Assembly: GCA_947311845.1 (NCBI GenBank)
Contig: CAMZMU010000013.1
Location: forward strand, 2,951,198-3,015,197
Direction of reading: 5' to 3'
DNA length: 64,000 bases
DNA from: Poa pratensis
Lineage: Eukaryota; Streptophyta; Magnoliopsida; Poales; Poaceae
The notes under the pieces: generated by a model
Told to the model about the DNA's origin: nothing
What the model saw: only the letters and a program-made list of their open reading frames with translations
Database searches by the model: none
In this document: piece by piece, positions 36,901 through 48,305 of the stretch
Position numbering within the stretch: position 1 is the stretch's first letter
Layout: every line of letters begins with the position of its first letter
Made by a program: the position numbers and the translations under genes

Positions 36901-38053
36901 GTCAACCATCCGATACCCTGTGCGACCACATCCACCACATATGGGAAAGGGCTTAGTCATATAATTTGCTCATATTAGTACTGGATACCTCATCGACGGA
37001 GATGACTCCGTCATGCATGAGGGGATAGTTTGTTGATCTACCCCTGACCCGGGTCCTCGCTCAAACTCTATGAAAAGATAAGGAGGAGGATTGAAGGTTC
37101 CACCATAAACCGCCGGACAAAACCTATGAGTCCTCACACTTAGATTCCGACGGGCTGGGTTAAGTGTGTTGGAAGTGTCATATGGGAAGGATCCTATACT
37201 AGCATGAGCAAAGGACAGGCTATGGTCGGCGGCTTACTTCGCATACACCCTGTATGGCGAGACGTGGCGGACACGATGAGTTGCCGGATGGATGTGGGAA
37301 AAGCGTGCTACCTCTGCAGAGTGTAAAACTATTCGAATAGCCGAGTCCTCGGATATGGACAGTTGGGAGGCCCTACTTTGACCATGTGCAAGTTTTTAAA
37401 AGAATTGAGTTTTAAAAAGAAAAATGAAGTGGAGAATGTTTCCTACACCTATACCAACGGATCGGTATGAGGTGGTTGGATGAAAGTGGACCATGACGGG
37501 CTATGGTCGGAAAAAGGAGGAGTTTTGGAGAAACAGATAAAAATGGTGACTTCTTTAAAGATAGTTATAAAACTCTTCTTACCTTTTTCAATAAAGATAT
37601 AGAGATGTTTTAAATAAAAAAAGTTGTAAATAAAATAAAACTAGTGCATACTCATGTTGGGGTAGTTTGCGAGTACATTCAAATGTACTCATATTGGTTT
37701 CGTCCCTGGCTATTGACCTAGCCAGACTACGAGGAGGAGCACTACGCCGAGCAGGAGTATGGCGACTTCTACGCCAACTAAGGATCTCCACAAGTCAGCT
37801 GCCTGTCGGGTTGTCATCGTTAGAATATGATGTCTACTACGCCGTAGCTTCCGCTGATATTTTGGTTTGGCCCATGAAGGCACCTATGTAAGACTTGGTC
37901 TAAATGACCATTTATGTAAGACTTTTAATTCGGTATTGTAATGGATGTAAACTTTGGTATCCAATTCGGATTATGTGCAACGACAGACTGATCACGAGAT
38001 CGTTGTGTTAAGCATAATCGGGTATTTCGGACAGCTAGTCCGGGGTCCCCACA
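33932..38053 (+). repeat. 3' LTR of copy B
   Basis: This is a 4122-bp uninterrupted LTR starting TGTAACATCCC and ending GGTCCCCACA. It shows what the 5' LTR looked like before the solo LTR arrived. Long ORFs in its GC-rich middle (34353-35571) are not conserved between LTR copies. Confidence 0.93.
35022..35028 (+). promoter_or_regulatory. Candidate TATA box, 3' LTR of copy B
   Basis: TATAAAA lies in the same context as at 24962-24968. If active it would read outward into Reina-like and host DNA. Confidence 0.55.
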
Positions 38054-38058
38054 GAGTG

Positions 38059-39280
38059 AAGCGTCTCTTCTATTGGCAGGGACTCAAAAAGGATACTGAG
38101 AAGTTCATCTCTGAATGTCCAGTGTGTCAACGAGCAAAGTTCGAACACTGTCAGTATCCGGGCTTGCTGAAACCTTTGGATCCTCCTGACATGGCATGGC
38201 AACACATCACGATGGACTTCATCGAAGGACTCCCTAAATCACAACGTAAAGAAGTTATTCTGGTTGTTGTGGACAGGCTGACAAAAACAGCTCACTTCAT
38301 CGCCTTATCACATCCTTATTCAGTCCAGTCAGTTACTGATGCATTCATGAACCATGTATTCAAACTTCATGGTCCTCCAATCAGTATCATCACGGACAGA
38401 GACCGCATCTTTAGAAGTAACATGTGGCAAAAGGTCTTTTCATCCATGAACGTCAAGCTGAAACTCAGTACTGCCTACCACCCTCAAACGGATGGACAAT
38501 CCGAGCGAGCGAACCAATGTCTTGAATCCTATCTTCGCTGTATGGCATTTGCAGAACCAAAAAAATGGGCCTCTTGGCTACCTTTGGCAGAGTGGTGGTA
38601 CAACACAACCTACCACACGGCATTAAAGGTTTCACCCTTTCAGGCATTATATGGATATGCTCCTCCTATGATAAGTGAAGTCTCAATTCTAGGCCCAGAG
38701 GACACGGATGCTCGAGATTTCATCATTGATAAGAAGCAACAGTTAACCCAGTTGAAAGAAAATTTGCTTCAAGCACAGAACAGAATGAAGAAATACGCCG
38801 ACAACAAGAGAACAAGCGTGTTTTCGAAGTTGGAGACATGGTATACATCAAAATGCAACCTTATCGTATGGCAGCCTTTGGCATCCGACAGGCAATTAAG
38901 CTCACTACCAAGTACTATGGACCTTTTCGTGTGCTTGCCAAAGTTGGGAACTTAGCATACAGACTGCTACTTCCTGATGGGGTCAAAATACATCCAGTTC
39001 TCCATGTTAGTCAGCTTAAAAAGCACCTGGGAGCACATGCTGTTCCTCAACCTAACCTGCCACTAGTTGGAGATGATGGCAGGATCAAGACCGAGCCAAC
39101 ACAGGTACTGGAAACACGCTCACTACCTCGAAATGGTGTGCTGGTAACACAATGGTTGGTTCAGTGGCGAATTTGGCACCGGATAATTCGTCTTGGGAGG
39201 ATGCCAACTTCATCAAGAAAGTTTTCCCAGCCTTCTACACCAAGACATTGAACTCCTGGTTTCCTGATCGTAGCACTTGA
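38059..39280 (+). pseudogene. pol: pol of Reina-like element, 3' part (integrase, chromodomain)
   Basis: The sequence resumes exactly after the second 'gagtg' with KRLFYWQGLKKDTEKFISECPVCQRAK, the Cys pair of the integrase zinc finger. The catalytic core follows: MDFIEGLP, ITDRDRIF and [14 protein letters not shown] with the D, D and E residues. A frame change near 38815 and another near 39165 separate the C-terminal domain (YYGPFRVLAKVGNLAYRL, HPVLHVSQLKKHLG) and the chromodomain-like end (NLAPDNSSWEDANFIKKVFP). A stop follows at 39278-39280. Chromodomains guide integration to particular chromatin in this group. Confidence 0.88.
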
Positions 39281-39294
39281 GGACAAGTGCAGTT

Positions 39295-39309
39295 TCAAGG
39301 AGGGAGAAG
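39295..39309 (+). other. Polypurine tract of Reina-like element
   Basis: 'aaggagggagaag' lies directly before the 3' LTR, where plus-strand DNA synthesis is primed. Confidence 0.75.
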
Positions 39310-39692
39310 TGTCAGATACTCTGTATCTTCAGATGTGCACCTTTTCTTCAGAATAGAGGAAGGTAACTCTTGGGTACGGTTATGAAGATCCAACGGTGGA
39401 GATGGAGACCAGGAACCGATGGTCTAGATGCAGCTGGCTCTCCTTTTACTTCCAGTTATTATTACCTGTTCTTATTTACTGTTTATCGTCTTGTACCTTT
39501 AACAGAAACTGGCTATAAGCCCACCTTGCGGGGAACGACAGAGCTATCGAATGAATATTGCGAAAGCTATTTCCTTGTCTTCCTTTACTTTCAGCAATTA
39601 GGGTTCATAGATTCAGTAGAAAATCCCCAATTCATAGCGGGGTCTCCACTTATCGGGAGAATTATCGTTAGTTTCCCTAGCGGGATCTGACA
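39310..39692 (+). repeat. 3' LTR of Reina-like element
   Basis: It begins TGTCAGATACTCTG and ends GGGATCTGACA, and is followed by the duplication 'cgcct'. Its partner is 14942-15322. Confidence 0.93.
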
Positions 39693-39697
39693 CGCCT

Positions 39698-40069
39698 CCC
39701 TCCGCTCTCTCCCCTCGCGGCTTACAGCCGCTCAGCCTCCCCTCGGCTCCCCTCCTGTAAGTGCCGCCAGTCTTCTCCGGCCGCCGCAAAGTAGCGGGCG
39801 ATGGGCTAATTCGTCGTCCCTGTTGGCTCCTCTACACCAGCTTCCTCACGAGAGATAAGGAGATTCTGTGAAAATTGACGATGGACAGGCCGAAGCGACA
39901 CAGGACTGCATGTTTCTTTTTGGTTTATTGAGGGGCTAAAGTGGAAAAACACCAGGACGTACGAAACGACGGAAACGGAAATGCAAACGAAGGAAACCTT
40001 GATTGTGGCAAACAAAAGCGACGTACGAAACGAAACCAAGGAAGCATTAATGACTTTATTATTATAGGT
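39698..40069. other. Host DNA resuming after the Reina-like element
   Basis: GC-rich leader-like sequence continues from 14936 and passes into AT-rich DNA ending 'ctttattattataggta' at about 40068, where the LINE fragment begins. Together with 14168-14936 this may be one small repeat element interrupted by the Reina-like insertion. No gene is supported. Confidence 0.35.
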
Positions 40070-41193
40070 AAAAAAAGGGTGCGGATTCTCGACCTCTGCT
40101 TTGATGTACACAGCCAGCCGCATTTATTAAAAAGTCATAGGTTTTAAAGTTTACAACTCATGGATCACATAAAGTGCATACAAAAATCAGCCACTTCAAT
40201 AAAGAAAAGCTACGCATCGATTCTTCTAGTATGCTGTCACCCCGCCCGACAGAAGATAGCCCGTACGACCGTCATCATGGGGGTACATCCTGTATCCATG
40301 AGGCCACGTTGATCCGCGGGAAGAAGATAGGACCACATACGGATCCAATAAATCGCCATGTTGATAACGTGCAAGTAATGAGAAGAATTCTTTTTGTTAA
40401 AGACAATGTCATTGTGGCAGTTCCAAATAGCCCAAAGAATGGCCGCTACACCAATCCTAATTCGAGCCTTGGTGCCTTTATCTATCCCATTCAACCATGA
40501 TCCAAACATGTTTGAGACACTAGTTGGTGGGTAAACATTGAACGTAAAGTGCACTAGCCTCCAAATATCTCTTGCAAAAGTGCACGAAATAAATAGGTGC
40601 TCAACAGACTCATCTGCATCACAGAAAACACATTTCTTACATCCTATCCAATGTCTCTTAGCCAAATTATCCTTAGTCAATAACTCTTTTCTGTTTAAAA
40701 ACCACAAAAGATCTTAATCTTATAGGGATTTTTAATTTCCACAAATATTTTCGCAAGTATCTCGTATGTCCATTAAGTAAGTCTAGATAATAAGATTTGA
40801 CAGTATACAAACCATTATTTGTCAAACGCCATTTGAACTTATATGGTTGATCTACTAGGTTGACTCGCATTAGCCTTTCCACTAGATGAAACCAAGTAGT
40901 TCTATTATTTCCAATTAGTATTCTTCTAAATGGGAGATTTATAGGTACCGAACTGAAAACCTCAGCCACCGTCGCATTTCTATTGAAGTGATAGCATAAA
41001 GATTAGGATATTCATTCGCTAAAGAAATATGTCCTAACCAACTATCCTCCCAAAACCAAACTTGCTCACCATTGCCAAGAATGAATTCTCCGCGCTCGAA
41101 AAAGTTATTCTTTATCCTCATTAAACCTTTCCAAAAAGGTGAATCAAAGGGTTTACCTTGTACTTGGGATAACGTTTGAAAGGATCGGTATGG
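40070..41193 (-). mobile_element. LINE 3' fragment (zf-RVT region), minus strand
   Basis: The minus strand encodes, over three frames, [20 protein letters not shown], then FILGNGEQVWFWEDSWLGH, a segment with RWRLTNNGLYTVKSYY, the zf-RVT Cys/His block CKKCVFCDADESVEHLFISC, and AILWAIWNCHNDIVF. This is the C-terminal part of a plant L1-type ORF2. The 3' untranslated end includes 'ttttaataaatgcggctg', a polyadenylation-like phrase typical of these LINEs. Its upstream part is cut at 41193 by plastid DNA. It is a different LINE family from the one in the MYB gene. Confidence 0.8.
40237..41193 (-). pseudogene. LINE ORF2 remnant, frameshifted
   Basis: The reading passes through three frames (41193-40939, 40969-40673 and 40707-40237). 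No catalytic reverse transcriptase or endonuclease motif is left. The last frame ends at a stop near 40237, and its final residues no longer resemble LINE protein. Confidence 0.72.
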
Positions 41194-41511
41194 CCATTTC
41201 CGTGTATTAGCTAAAGCATTGCGTATGTCTGGGGGAGATCATATCCAAGCCGGTACAGTAGTAGGTAAGTTAGAAGGGGAACACGAAATGAATTTAGGTT
41301 TTGTTGATTTATTGCGCGATGATTTTATTGAAAAAGACCGTGCTCGCGGTATCTTTTTCACTCAGGACTGGGTATCCATGCCAGGTGTTATACCGGTAGC
41401 TTCAGGTGGTATTCATGTTTGGCATATGCCAGCTCTGACCGAAATCTTTGGGGATGATTCGGTATTACAATTTGGTGAGGAACTTTAGGACATCCTTGGG
41501 GAAATGCACCT
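41194..41511 (+). pseudogene. rbcL: Nuclear plastid insertion: internal fragment of rbcL
   Basis: The segment encodes [20 protein letters not shown], then [39 protein letters not shown] and [12 protein letters not shown]: the C-terminal half of the Rubisco large subunit, a plastid gene. There is no start or end of the gene. A one-base loss at about 41476 (GGTGAGG where GGTGGAGG is expected) shifts the frame before [10 protein letters not shown]. As I recall grass rbcL, the 'EHEMNLGF' here is normally 'EREMTLGF', which suggests changes after transfer. It is fused to a LINE on the left and repeat DNA on the right, so it is not plastid contamination. Confidence 0.9.
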
Positions 41512-42612
41512 AGAGGGGGGGTGGGGTGAATAGGTGCTACTCATTTTTTAGGTCCTTTTCAAATTTAGGCTTGACACAAAGGTAAATTCTCTAGATATGC
41601 AACTACGGTGAATTTACCTATATGACAAGTTAACACTAGACAAAGCAAGATACAAGAAATAACTAGAGAGTAAGGAATAATCGAACGGGAAGCACGCGGA
41701 GACAAGGATGTATTCCCGAGTTTCTCCTTTTTAGGGGAGTACGTCTCATTGGAGGGGTGTGAGTTTCAAACTCAAACGCCACAAATGGCCTCACCTTATT
41801 CTCCGATGAACCTTGCCCAAAAGCTTGGTTCACCTTCCACTATCAGAATCCTTCAAGGCAGAATCCGAAGCCCTTACAACAACTTGAGGCTCAACCCACA
41901 AAAGGATTGGGGGCTCCCAACCACCACAAAGCTGCTACACAAAAGTAGCAAGCAAGTAAGTACAACAAGATGCCTAGGTTTTCCTAGTGGAAACCCTAGG
42001 CATAATTCTCTCAAGTGAATGAGGGGGAAAATGCAAATCTGCTTGGTGAAGATGTAGATCTTGGCCTTCTCCTTCAATCCTCCAAAGATCAACGAGTTTG
42101 GGTGGAGGGATTGGGAGATCTAGTGATTTTGAGCTTGCAACAATGGGGTGTCTTCAATTCTGGGCGAGCTAGCTGGCTGGAGGTAGGTGAAGATGTAGCC
42201 GTTGCAGAAAAATAACCTCGGAGAATCCGGTCTGTGGAGACCGGAGACTCCGGCCTGGGCGGAGACTCCGGTCCTCAGGGGGGCGGAGACTCTGGCCTAA
42301 CTGGTGACTCCGGTCCACTTCCGGGGTACTTCCGGACGCGATCCAGGGGCTGCCGTTGATGGAGGCGCCAAGGTCAAAAAATGAGGGCGGAGACTCCGGC
42401 ACCCCTGAGTGCGAAGACTCCGGTGTGGGCACACCGGGGACTCCGGACTCAGGACACCGGAAACTATGGTCAACAAGTTTCTGCTGCAACCCTTTCTCCA
42501 ATAAAAGTTTCGATGCCATGTATAAATATTTCTTTTAATTCCTGCACCACTTGACAACAAATTAGTGTAATCCTAGTGTTGTTGCCTAACACACAAAACA
42601 CAAAGAGATGTT
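41512..42612. other. Unassigned repeat DNA
   Basis: It begins with 'agaggggggggtggggtgaataggtg', a phrase seen at the edges of Pooideae repeats. No ORF has a recognisable domain. It contains the 'ggagactccgg' cluster and ends in 'tgttgttgcctaacacac', which could be the end of an unidentified retroelement. Confidence 0.35.
42228..42465 (+). repeat. Cluster of degenerate 'ggagactccgg' motifs
   Basis: The near-palindromic unit GGAGACTCCGG, or one-base variants of it, occurs about eight times at irregular spacing. It looks like a diverged short-period repeat inside a retroelement. Confidence 0.7.
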
Positions 42613-44157
42613 TGATAACCCACAAGTATAGGGGATCGCAACAGTCTTCGAGGGAAGTAAAAACCCAAATTTATTGATTCGACACAAGGGGAGACAAAGA
42701 ATACTTATAAGCCTTAACAACTGAGTTGTCAATTCAGCTGCACCTGGAAAAGCACTAGTAACAGGGGTGATGTGAAAGCAGCAGTAATATGAGAGCAATA
42801 GTAACAGTAACACAGCAGCAGTAACACGGAGGCAATGGCACCAGAAAATAGTTGATACTACTTCTAATGACATATAGGACCAGAGAGCAATGATGATGAC
42901 AAATGGACCGGGGTTCCCAGCTATCTACACTAGTGGTAACTCTCCAAACAAATAACAGGTGTTGGGTGAACAAATTACAGTTGGGCAATTATAATTGTAA
43001 GGGCATGACAATGCATGCTTATGATAAGATAAGGTTTACTGTAGTATTTAATTGGGCATTACGACAAGGTACACAGACCGCTATCCAGCATGCATCTGTG
43101 CCTAAATAATCCACCTTCCGGTTAGCATCCGCACCCCTTCCAGTATTAAGTTGCAAACAACAGATTATTGCATTAAGTATTGTGCATAATGTAAACAACA
43201 CATTCATCCTTAGACAAAGCATTGCTGTTTTACCCCTAGTGGCAACAACACATCTACAACCTTAGAACTTGCTGTCACTATCCCAGGTTAAATAGAGGCT
43301 GAACCCAACTTCTAGCATAAAACTCCCTCTTGGAGATACAAGTAACTACTTGATCAGGGTAACCACAAGTACCGGAGAGCATGCAAGATCTTAAATACAC
43401 AATAGTATGATAATATGATGAACAATCTGATCATAATGTAACAATTCATCGGATCCCAACAAACACAACACCAATTACATCATATGGATCTCAATCATGT
43501 AAGGCAGCTCATGAGATCATTGTAATTGAAGTACATGGGAGAGAGAGTACCAACTAGCTACAGCCAAGAACCCGTAGTCCATGGGGGAACTACTCACAAA
43601 CCATCATGGAGTCGAAGTGGAGGCGGTGGAGTCGATGGAGATGGCTCCGGGGGTCAATCCCTGTCCCGGCAGGGTGCCAGAACAGGAACTTCTGACCCCC
43701 AAAACGAGGTCTCGCGATGGCGGCGGCGCTGCGGAAGTCTTTCTGGAGTATTAGATATAATTTAGGGTTTTCGCGTCGGGTGACTAAATAGGCGAAGGGC
43801 AACGTCGGTGGAGTCCCATGGGCCCCTCCTCATATGCCGGTGCACTCTCTCTCCTCGCCGCGCCGCCATGTGGTTTGGAGGCCGTGGGCCTCCCCCTGGC
43901 TTGCCCTTCTGGCTCCGTGTGTCCCTCGGAAAAATAGGAGGTTTTGCTTTTGTTTCGTCGAATTCCGAGAATATTGCCCGAACAGCTTTTCTGGAACAAA
44001 AAACAGCAGAAAACAGGAACTGGCATTGTGGCATCTTGTTAATAGGTTAGTCCCAGAAAATGTATAATAAGATATATAATGCATATAAAACATGTGACAA
44101 TGATACATAAAACAAGCATGAAACATCAGAAATTATAGATACGTTGGAGACGTATCA
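42613..44157 (-). repeat. 3' LTR of the non-autonomous element
   Basis: This 1545-bp LTR has TGATA...TATCA ends. Its first 989 bases (in plus coordinates) are almost the same as 53913-54901. Short ORFs here (for example at 42586-42873 and 43784-44126) are LTR sequence. Confidence 0.88.
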
Positions 44158-44305
44158 AGCATCCCCAAGCTTAGTTCCTACTCGTCCTCGAGTAGGTAAA
44201 CGATAAAAGAAATAATTTCTGAAGTGACATGCTACCAATATAATCTTGATCCAATAATAATGTAAGGCATGTGAGCTGAGATCAAATCATTCAAAGCAAA
44301 TGTCT

Positions 44306-47300
44306 TGTGGGGACCCCGTCTAGCTGTCCAAAATACCCGATATGCTTAACTCAACGATCCCGTGATCAGTCTGTCGTTGCACATAATCCGAATTGGATAC
44401 CAAAGTTTACATCCATTACAGTACCGAATAAAAAGTCTTACACAAATGGTCATTTAGACCAAGTTCTTACATAGGTGCCTTCAAGGGCCAAACCAAAATA
44501 TCAGCGGAAGCTACGGCGTAGTAGACATCGTATCCTAACGATGACAACCCGACAGGCAGCTGACTTGTGGAGATCCTTAGTTGGCGTAGAAGTCGCCATA
44601 CTCCTGTTCGGCGTAGTGTTTCCTCCTCGTAGTCTGGCTAGGACAATAGCCAGGGACGAAACCAGTATGAGTACATTTGAATGTACTCGCAAACTACCCC
44701 AACATGAGTATGCACCAGTTTTATTTTAGTTGACAACTTTTACTTATCTAAAACATCTCTATATCTTTATTGAAAAAGGTAAGAAGAGTTTTATAACTAT
44801 CTTTGAAGAAGTCACCATTTTCATCTGTTTCTCCAAAATTCTCCTTTTCCCGACCATAGCCCGTCATGGTCCACTTTCATCCAACCACCCCATACCGATC
44901 CGTTGGTATAGTGTAGGAAACATTCTCCACTCCATTTTTCTTTTTAAAACTCAAAGTTCTTTTAAAAACTTGCACAAGGTCTTAGGACAGTCTCCCAATT
45001 GTCCATATCCGAGGACTCGGCTATTCGAATAGTTTTTAACACTCTGCAGAGGTAGCACGCTTTTAGCCCACATCTATCCGGCAACTCATCGTGTCTGCCA
45101 CGTCTCGCCATACCAGGTGTATGCGAAGTAAGCCGCCGGCCATAGCCTCTTATTTGCTCATGCTAGTATAGGATCCTTCCCATCAACACCCAGTCCAGTT
45201 TCCCGTCAGAAACCCTAAGAGTGAGGACTCATAGTTTTGTCCGGCGGTTTATGTGGAACCTTCTATCCTCCCCACCATCTTGTGTGAGGACCCGGGTAAG
45301 GGGTAGGTCCTCGGACCATCCCCTCATGCATAACGGAGTCATCTCCGTTGATGAGGTATCCCATACTAATAAGAGCAAACTACATGACTAAGCCTTTTCC
45401 CATATATGGTAAATGTGGTCGCACAGGGTAGGATTGGTCGCCATAGTACTAGGACACTGTGCATTTTTCATAAACATCCACATTTTCCACTTCTCCATTC
45501 CAACACCGACATCTCGGCATTCCATAACCACACAAGAAATCTCAAAGGAGTTTTGAATAAACAACATTGTTTCCCATCCTAAAGTTTTATATAAGCTACT
45601 ACATAGGGTGGCAAAATAATATCCATATACTTTTGAAATGGGTTTTATAAATCTTGCTTTGAGAGTAAAACATGTTATGAAAGTAGATGCATATGTTTGT
45701 AGAGCAAGCTCAGAGAATAGCTTGCCTTGCTTGGCAAAGTGATCTTGCTCTTGTTCTTCAATTTCAGCAAACTCTCCTTCCTCGATATATCCGACAACGT
45801 TCTCGTCTAATTAATAAACAAACAATGCAAACAATCACTAAGCTATACAAGCAATCATCTCAACACAACAATCATGATCATCACACATAGCTACTGCACA
45901 CATTAAACCATACAATTTGGTTTCAAAATAATTGAATTAAACATCATTTGTTTATGTTCCAAATTATGGCAGAAACTTGTGGAACATGTTTAATTCAATA
46001 ACTTGGGTTTTGTTGCTCACAAAAATACAAACTAAAATTCTATGGAAAGCTACTGATGTGTAGAAGACTACACAATTTGATTTGGTTCAATTGGAGTTAC
46101 TAAACTCCCTACACATTTGTTTGAATCCACAGGCTTATTAATCAAGTCTTGGCTAACCATTTAAATTCTATTGCTCAAAAATTAAATACTTTTAGGGGTG
46201 ACTAAACATGGCTAAATGTATTCTAACAAAATTGGTCCTAATTCATTTGGGTTAACCAATTATCCTATTTAAATGTTTGAGTGCAGAAGGGTGTTTAAAT
46301 TTCAATTTTGTACCAAACAAATCCTACTGCACAATAAATTCTACCAAAATCAGGGAAGCTAATACAAGGCAGTACTAAGCTAACAAAATTGGTTTGGAAT
46401 TATTTGGACTAACAGAGTATCAGAAACAAACAAGTTTAGAATTTAAACCTTCTGTAGTATTTTTAATAATACTTTTTATTTATTTAATTAAATGGAATGA
46501 ATCCAATTGTGTTGGTTAAAAATTTTCATAAGCTTTCCAGAACAATTGAGTTTGATTTATTTGGATTCCTAAATCTTGAGATATTGAATTTTAAAGTTCA
46601 TATCAGTACTGATTTCATATTTTCCATTTTAAACAGAGAAATCCAGTTATGGATAATGTTTAAATCTCTGACCAGTGGGGCCTACATGGCAGCGACACAG
46701 CGTGCGCGGGAAAATGATTAAAAACCTGACGAGCGAGGCCCGCCCGTCAGTCTCTCTCTCTCACTCTCTTTTCTAATCGAAGCGGTATGCTACCGTTGGA
46801 TGGAGATCCAACGGCCCGCAACGAAACCATCGCGACGACCATTTCTGGGCGGCGCCGTGGCTCCGGCGACGGCGAGGTTGGGCAAAACCTCACCTAGAGG
46901 GCTCGGGAGGTCGAGTGGTGATGCGAATCGACGGCGGTGGCGAGGTGGAAGCTTCTGGCCGAGTCCTGCTTGCTGGGACGGAGTGGTTCGTCGGCGGCGA
47001 GGTCTCCGTCTTCCTTGGCCACGGACAGCAACTCCGGCGAGGTTCAACGGCCGCGTCTAGGCACTAATCAAAGGGGAAAAGGGATGGGGTGAGTGCGGTG
47101 AGCTCAGGTAACAGCGTAGAGGGGTCAGAGGGAAGAATGGTTGCAGCGAGGTGCTGTGGCCACGACGGACCTCAACGGCGGCAGTGGCTGCGGCACAGCA
47201 CGCCCTTCTGGCGGCTCACGGCGAATCGAGAGGGGGCAGTGAGGCAGTGGGGTGGTGTGGTGTTCACAGAGAGGCTTGGGGTGGTTTATATAGCACGGGG

Positions 47301-48266
47301 CGGCGTATCGTGGACGGAGTGCACGGCGACGTCCATGGCGCACGGCGGAGATATTTCTCCCCCAATCCGACGCGGCGGTGCGAGGGACGTGGAGACTAGG
47401 CGTTCACCGGGGTCCGGACATGTTCTAGAAGGTCTCGGCCAAGCGTGGCGTGTCGGGGAGCAGCGAGCTGGGCCAATTTGGGTCGACGACGGCGAGCTCG
47501 CCACGGCGACGCTGGAGTGGAATCGAGGCGAGGGACGGCGTAACTGCTCTCCTCTGCGGCGCCGCGGCTGCAGAGGCACGGGAGCGAGGGAGAGCGCGGC
47601 CAGGGGGGCCTGGGGAGCGCGAAACGGCGAGCAACGCCATGGCGACACGGCGATGGTCGTCGGGGTTGAAGTCGACGACATTTTTGCAGAAAGCCCCCTG
47701 CTTCTTCTTTTCTTTTATTTTCCAGTTTCTTTTAATATCAGAAGCTTTTCTGGGATTTAATTGGGCACTTAAACATTTTAGAAAAAATTTCAAATAATTG
47801 TGGGGCCTCCCCATAACATGTAGAAGCTCCACAAAAATTGGCTTTGCAAAATAAAATGTTTTGCATTATTTTCTTTCATAGGGTTTTGAATTTGGTAAAT
47901 TGATTTATTTCAAATTGATTTTACTTTACAATTTTAAAGTTAGTTTTAAAAATAGCATTGAAGAGGGAAAGTAGTAAGAATCAAAATGGGAGTGTTTACA
48001 TTACAACTCCTCTGACTTTGGTTTAAAAATAATTGAGTTTGTCACTTGAAGAATTTCATGTGACAACTTGTCACTTTTATTTTTCCTTCTTATAACTTAT
48101 TTTGTTTTTCTTCTTTTTCTTCAAGTATTCATTAGAGCAAGCAACACACACATCAAGATCAAACAACTTAAGTAACAAGAAGCAATCAACACACAATAAA
48201 CAACAAAAGTTTTTGTTGGCTCTCATTTTTGGAATATAATATTGATAATATTTTTGGGATGTTACA
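44306..48266 (-). repeat. 3' LTR of copy D
   Basis: It starts TGTGGGGACCCC and ends GGGATGTTACA in plus coordinates, the reversed ends of the family LTR, and is 3961 bp long. It lies directly next to the reversed polypurine tract 48268-48280. Confidence 0.92.
47285..47292 (-). promoter_or_regulatory. Candidate TATA box in copy D LTR
   Basis: The minus strand reads TATATAAA, at the place that matches the TATAAAA of copy B. Confidence 0.5.
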
Positions 48267-48305
48267 ATCCTTCCCCCCTTAAAATAAATCTCGTCCCGAG
48301 ATTTG

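Larger units (their letters stand above)
19614..38053 (+). mobile_element. Full-length Tekay-like Ty3/gypsy element, copy B (inserted in the Reina-like integrase)
   Basis: The element is bounded by 'gagtg' duplications (19609-19613 and 38054-38058). Its LTRs are about 4.1 kb; the 5' one is split by a solo LTR. Internal order is primer-binding site, pre-gag ORF, gag, pol with chromodomain, and polypurine tract. Without the solo LTR it is about 14.2 kb. Large LTRs and a C-terminal chromodomain point to the Tekay/Del clade. Gag and pol carry several single-base frame breaks, so it does not encode working proteins as assembled. Confidence 0.93.
14942..39692 (+). mobile_element. Reina-like Ty3/gypsy element (outer level of the nest)
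   Basis: Two near-identical LTRs of about 382 bp (14942-15322 and 39310-39692) are flanked by the 5-bp duplication 'cgcct' (14937-14941 and 39693-39697). Between them are a primer-binding site, gag, and a pol running protease, RT, RNase H, integrase and a chromodomain-like end. Without the inserted copy B the element is about 6.3 kb. Short LTRs together with a chromodomain fit the Reina chromovirus clade. Copy B sits in its integrase. Both gag and pol are broken by stops and frameshifts, so it is dead. Confidence 0.92.

Noticed and set aside
41219..41488. Functional rbcL gene or plastid contamination
   Set aside because: Only an inner piece is present, it is frameshifted, and both sides continue into nuclear repeat DNA within the same sequence.
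42228..42465. CRISPR-like array
   Set aside because: The units are too short and irregularly spaced and the window is plant nuclear DNA.
47089..47760. 223-codon plus-strand ORF
   Set aside because: It lies inside the 3' LTR of copy D, antisense to the element; composition only.
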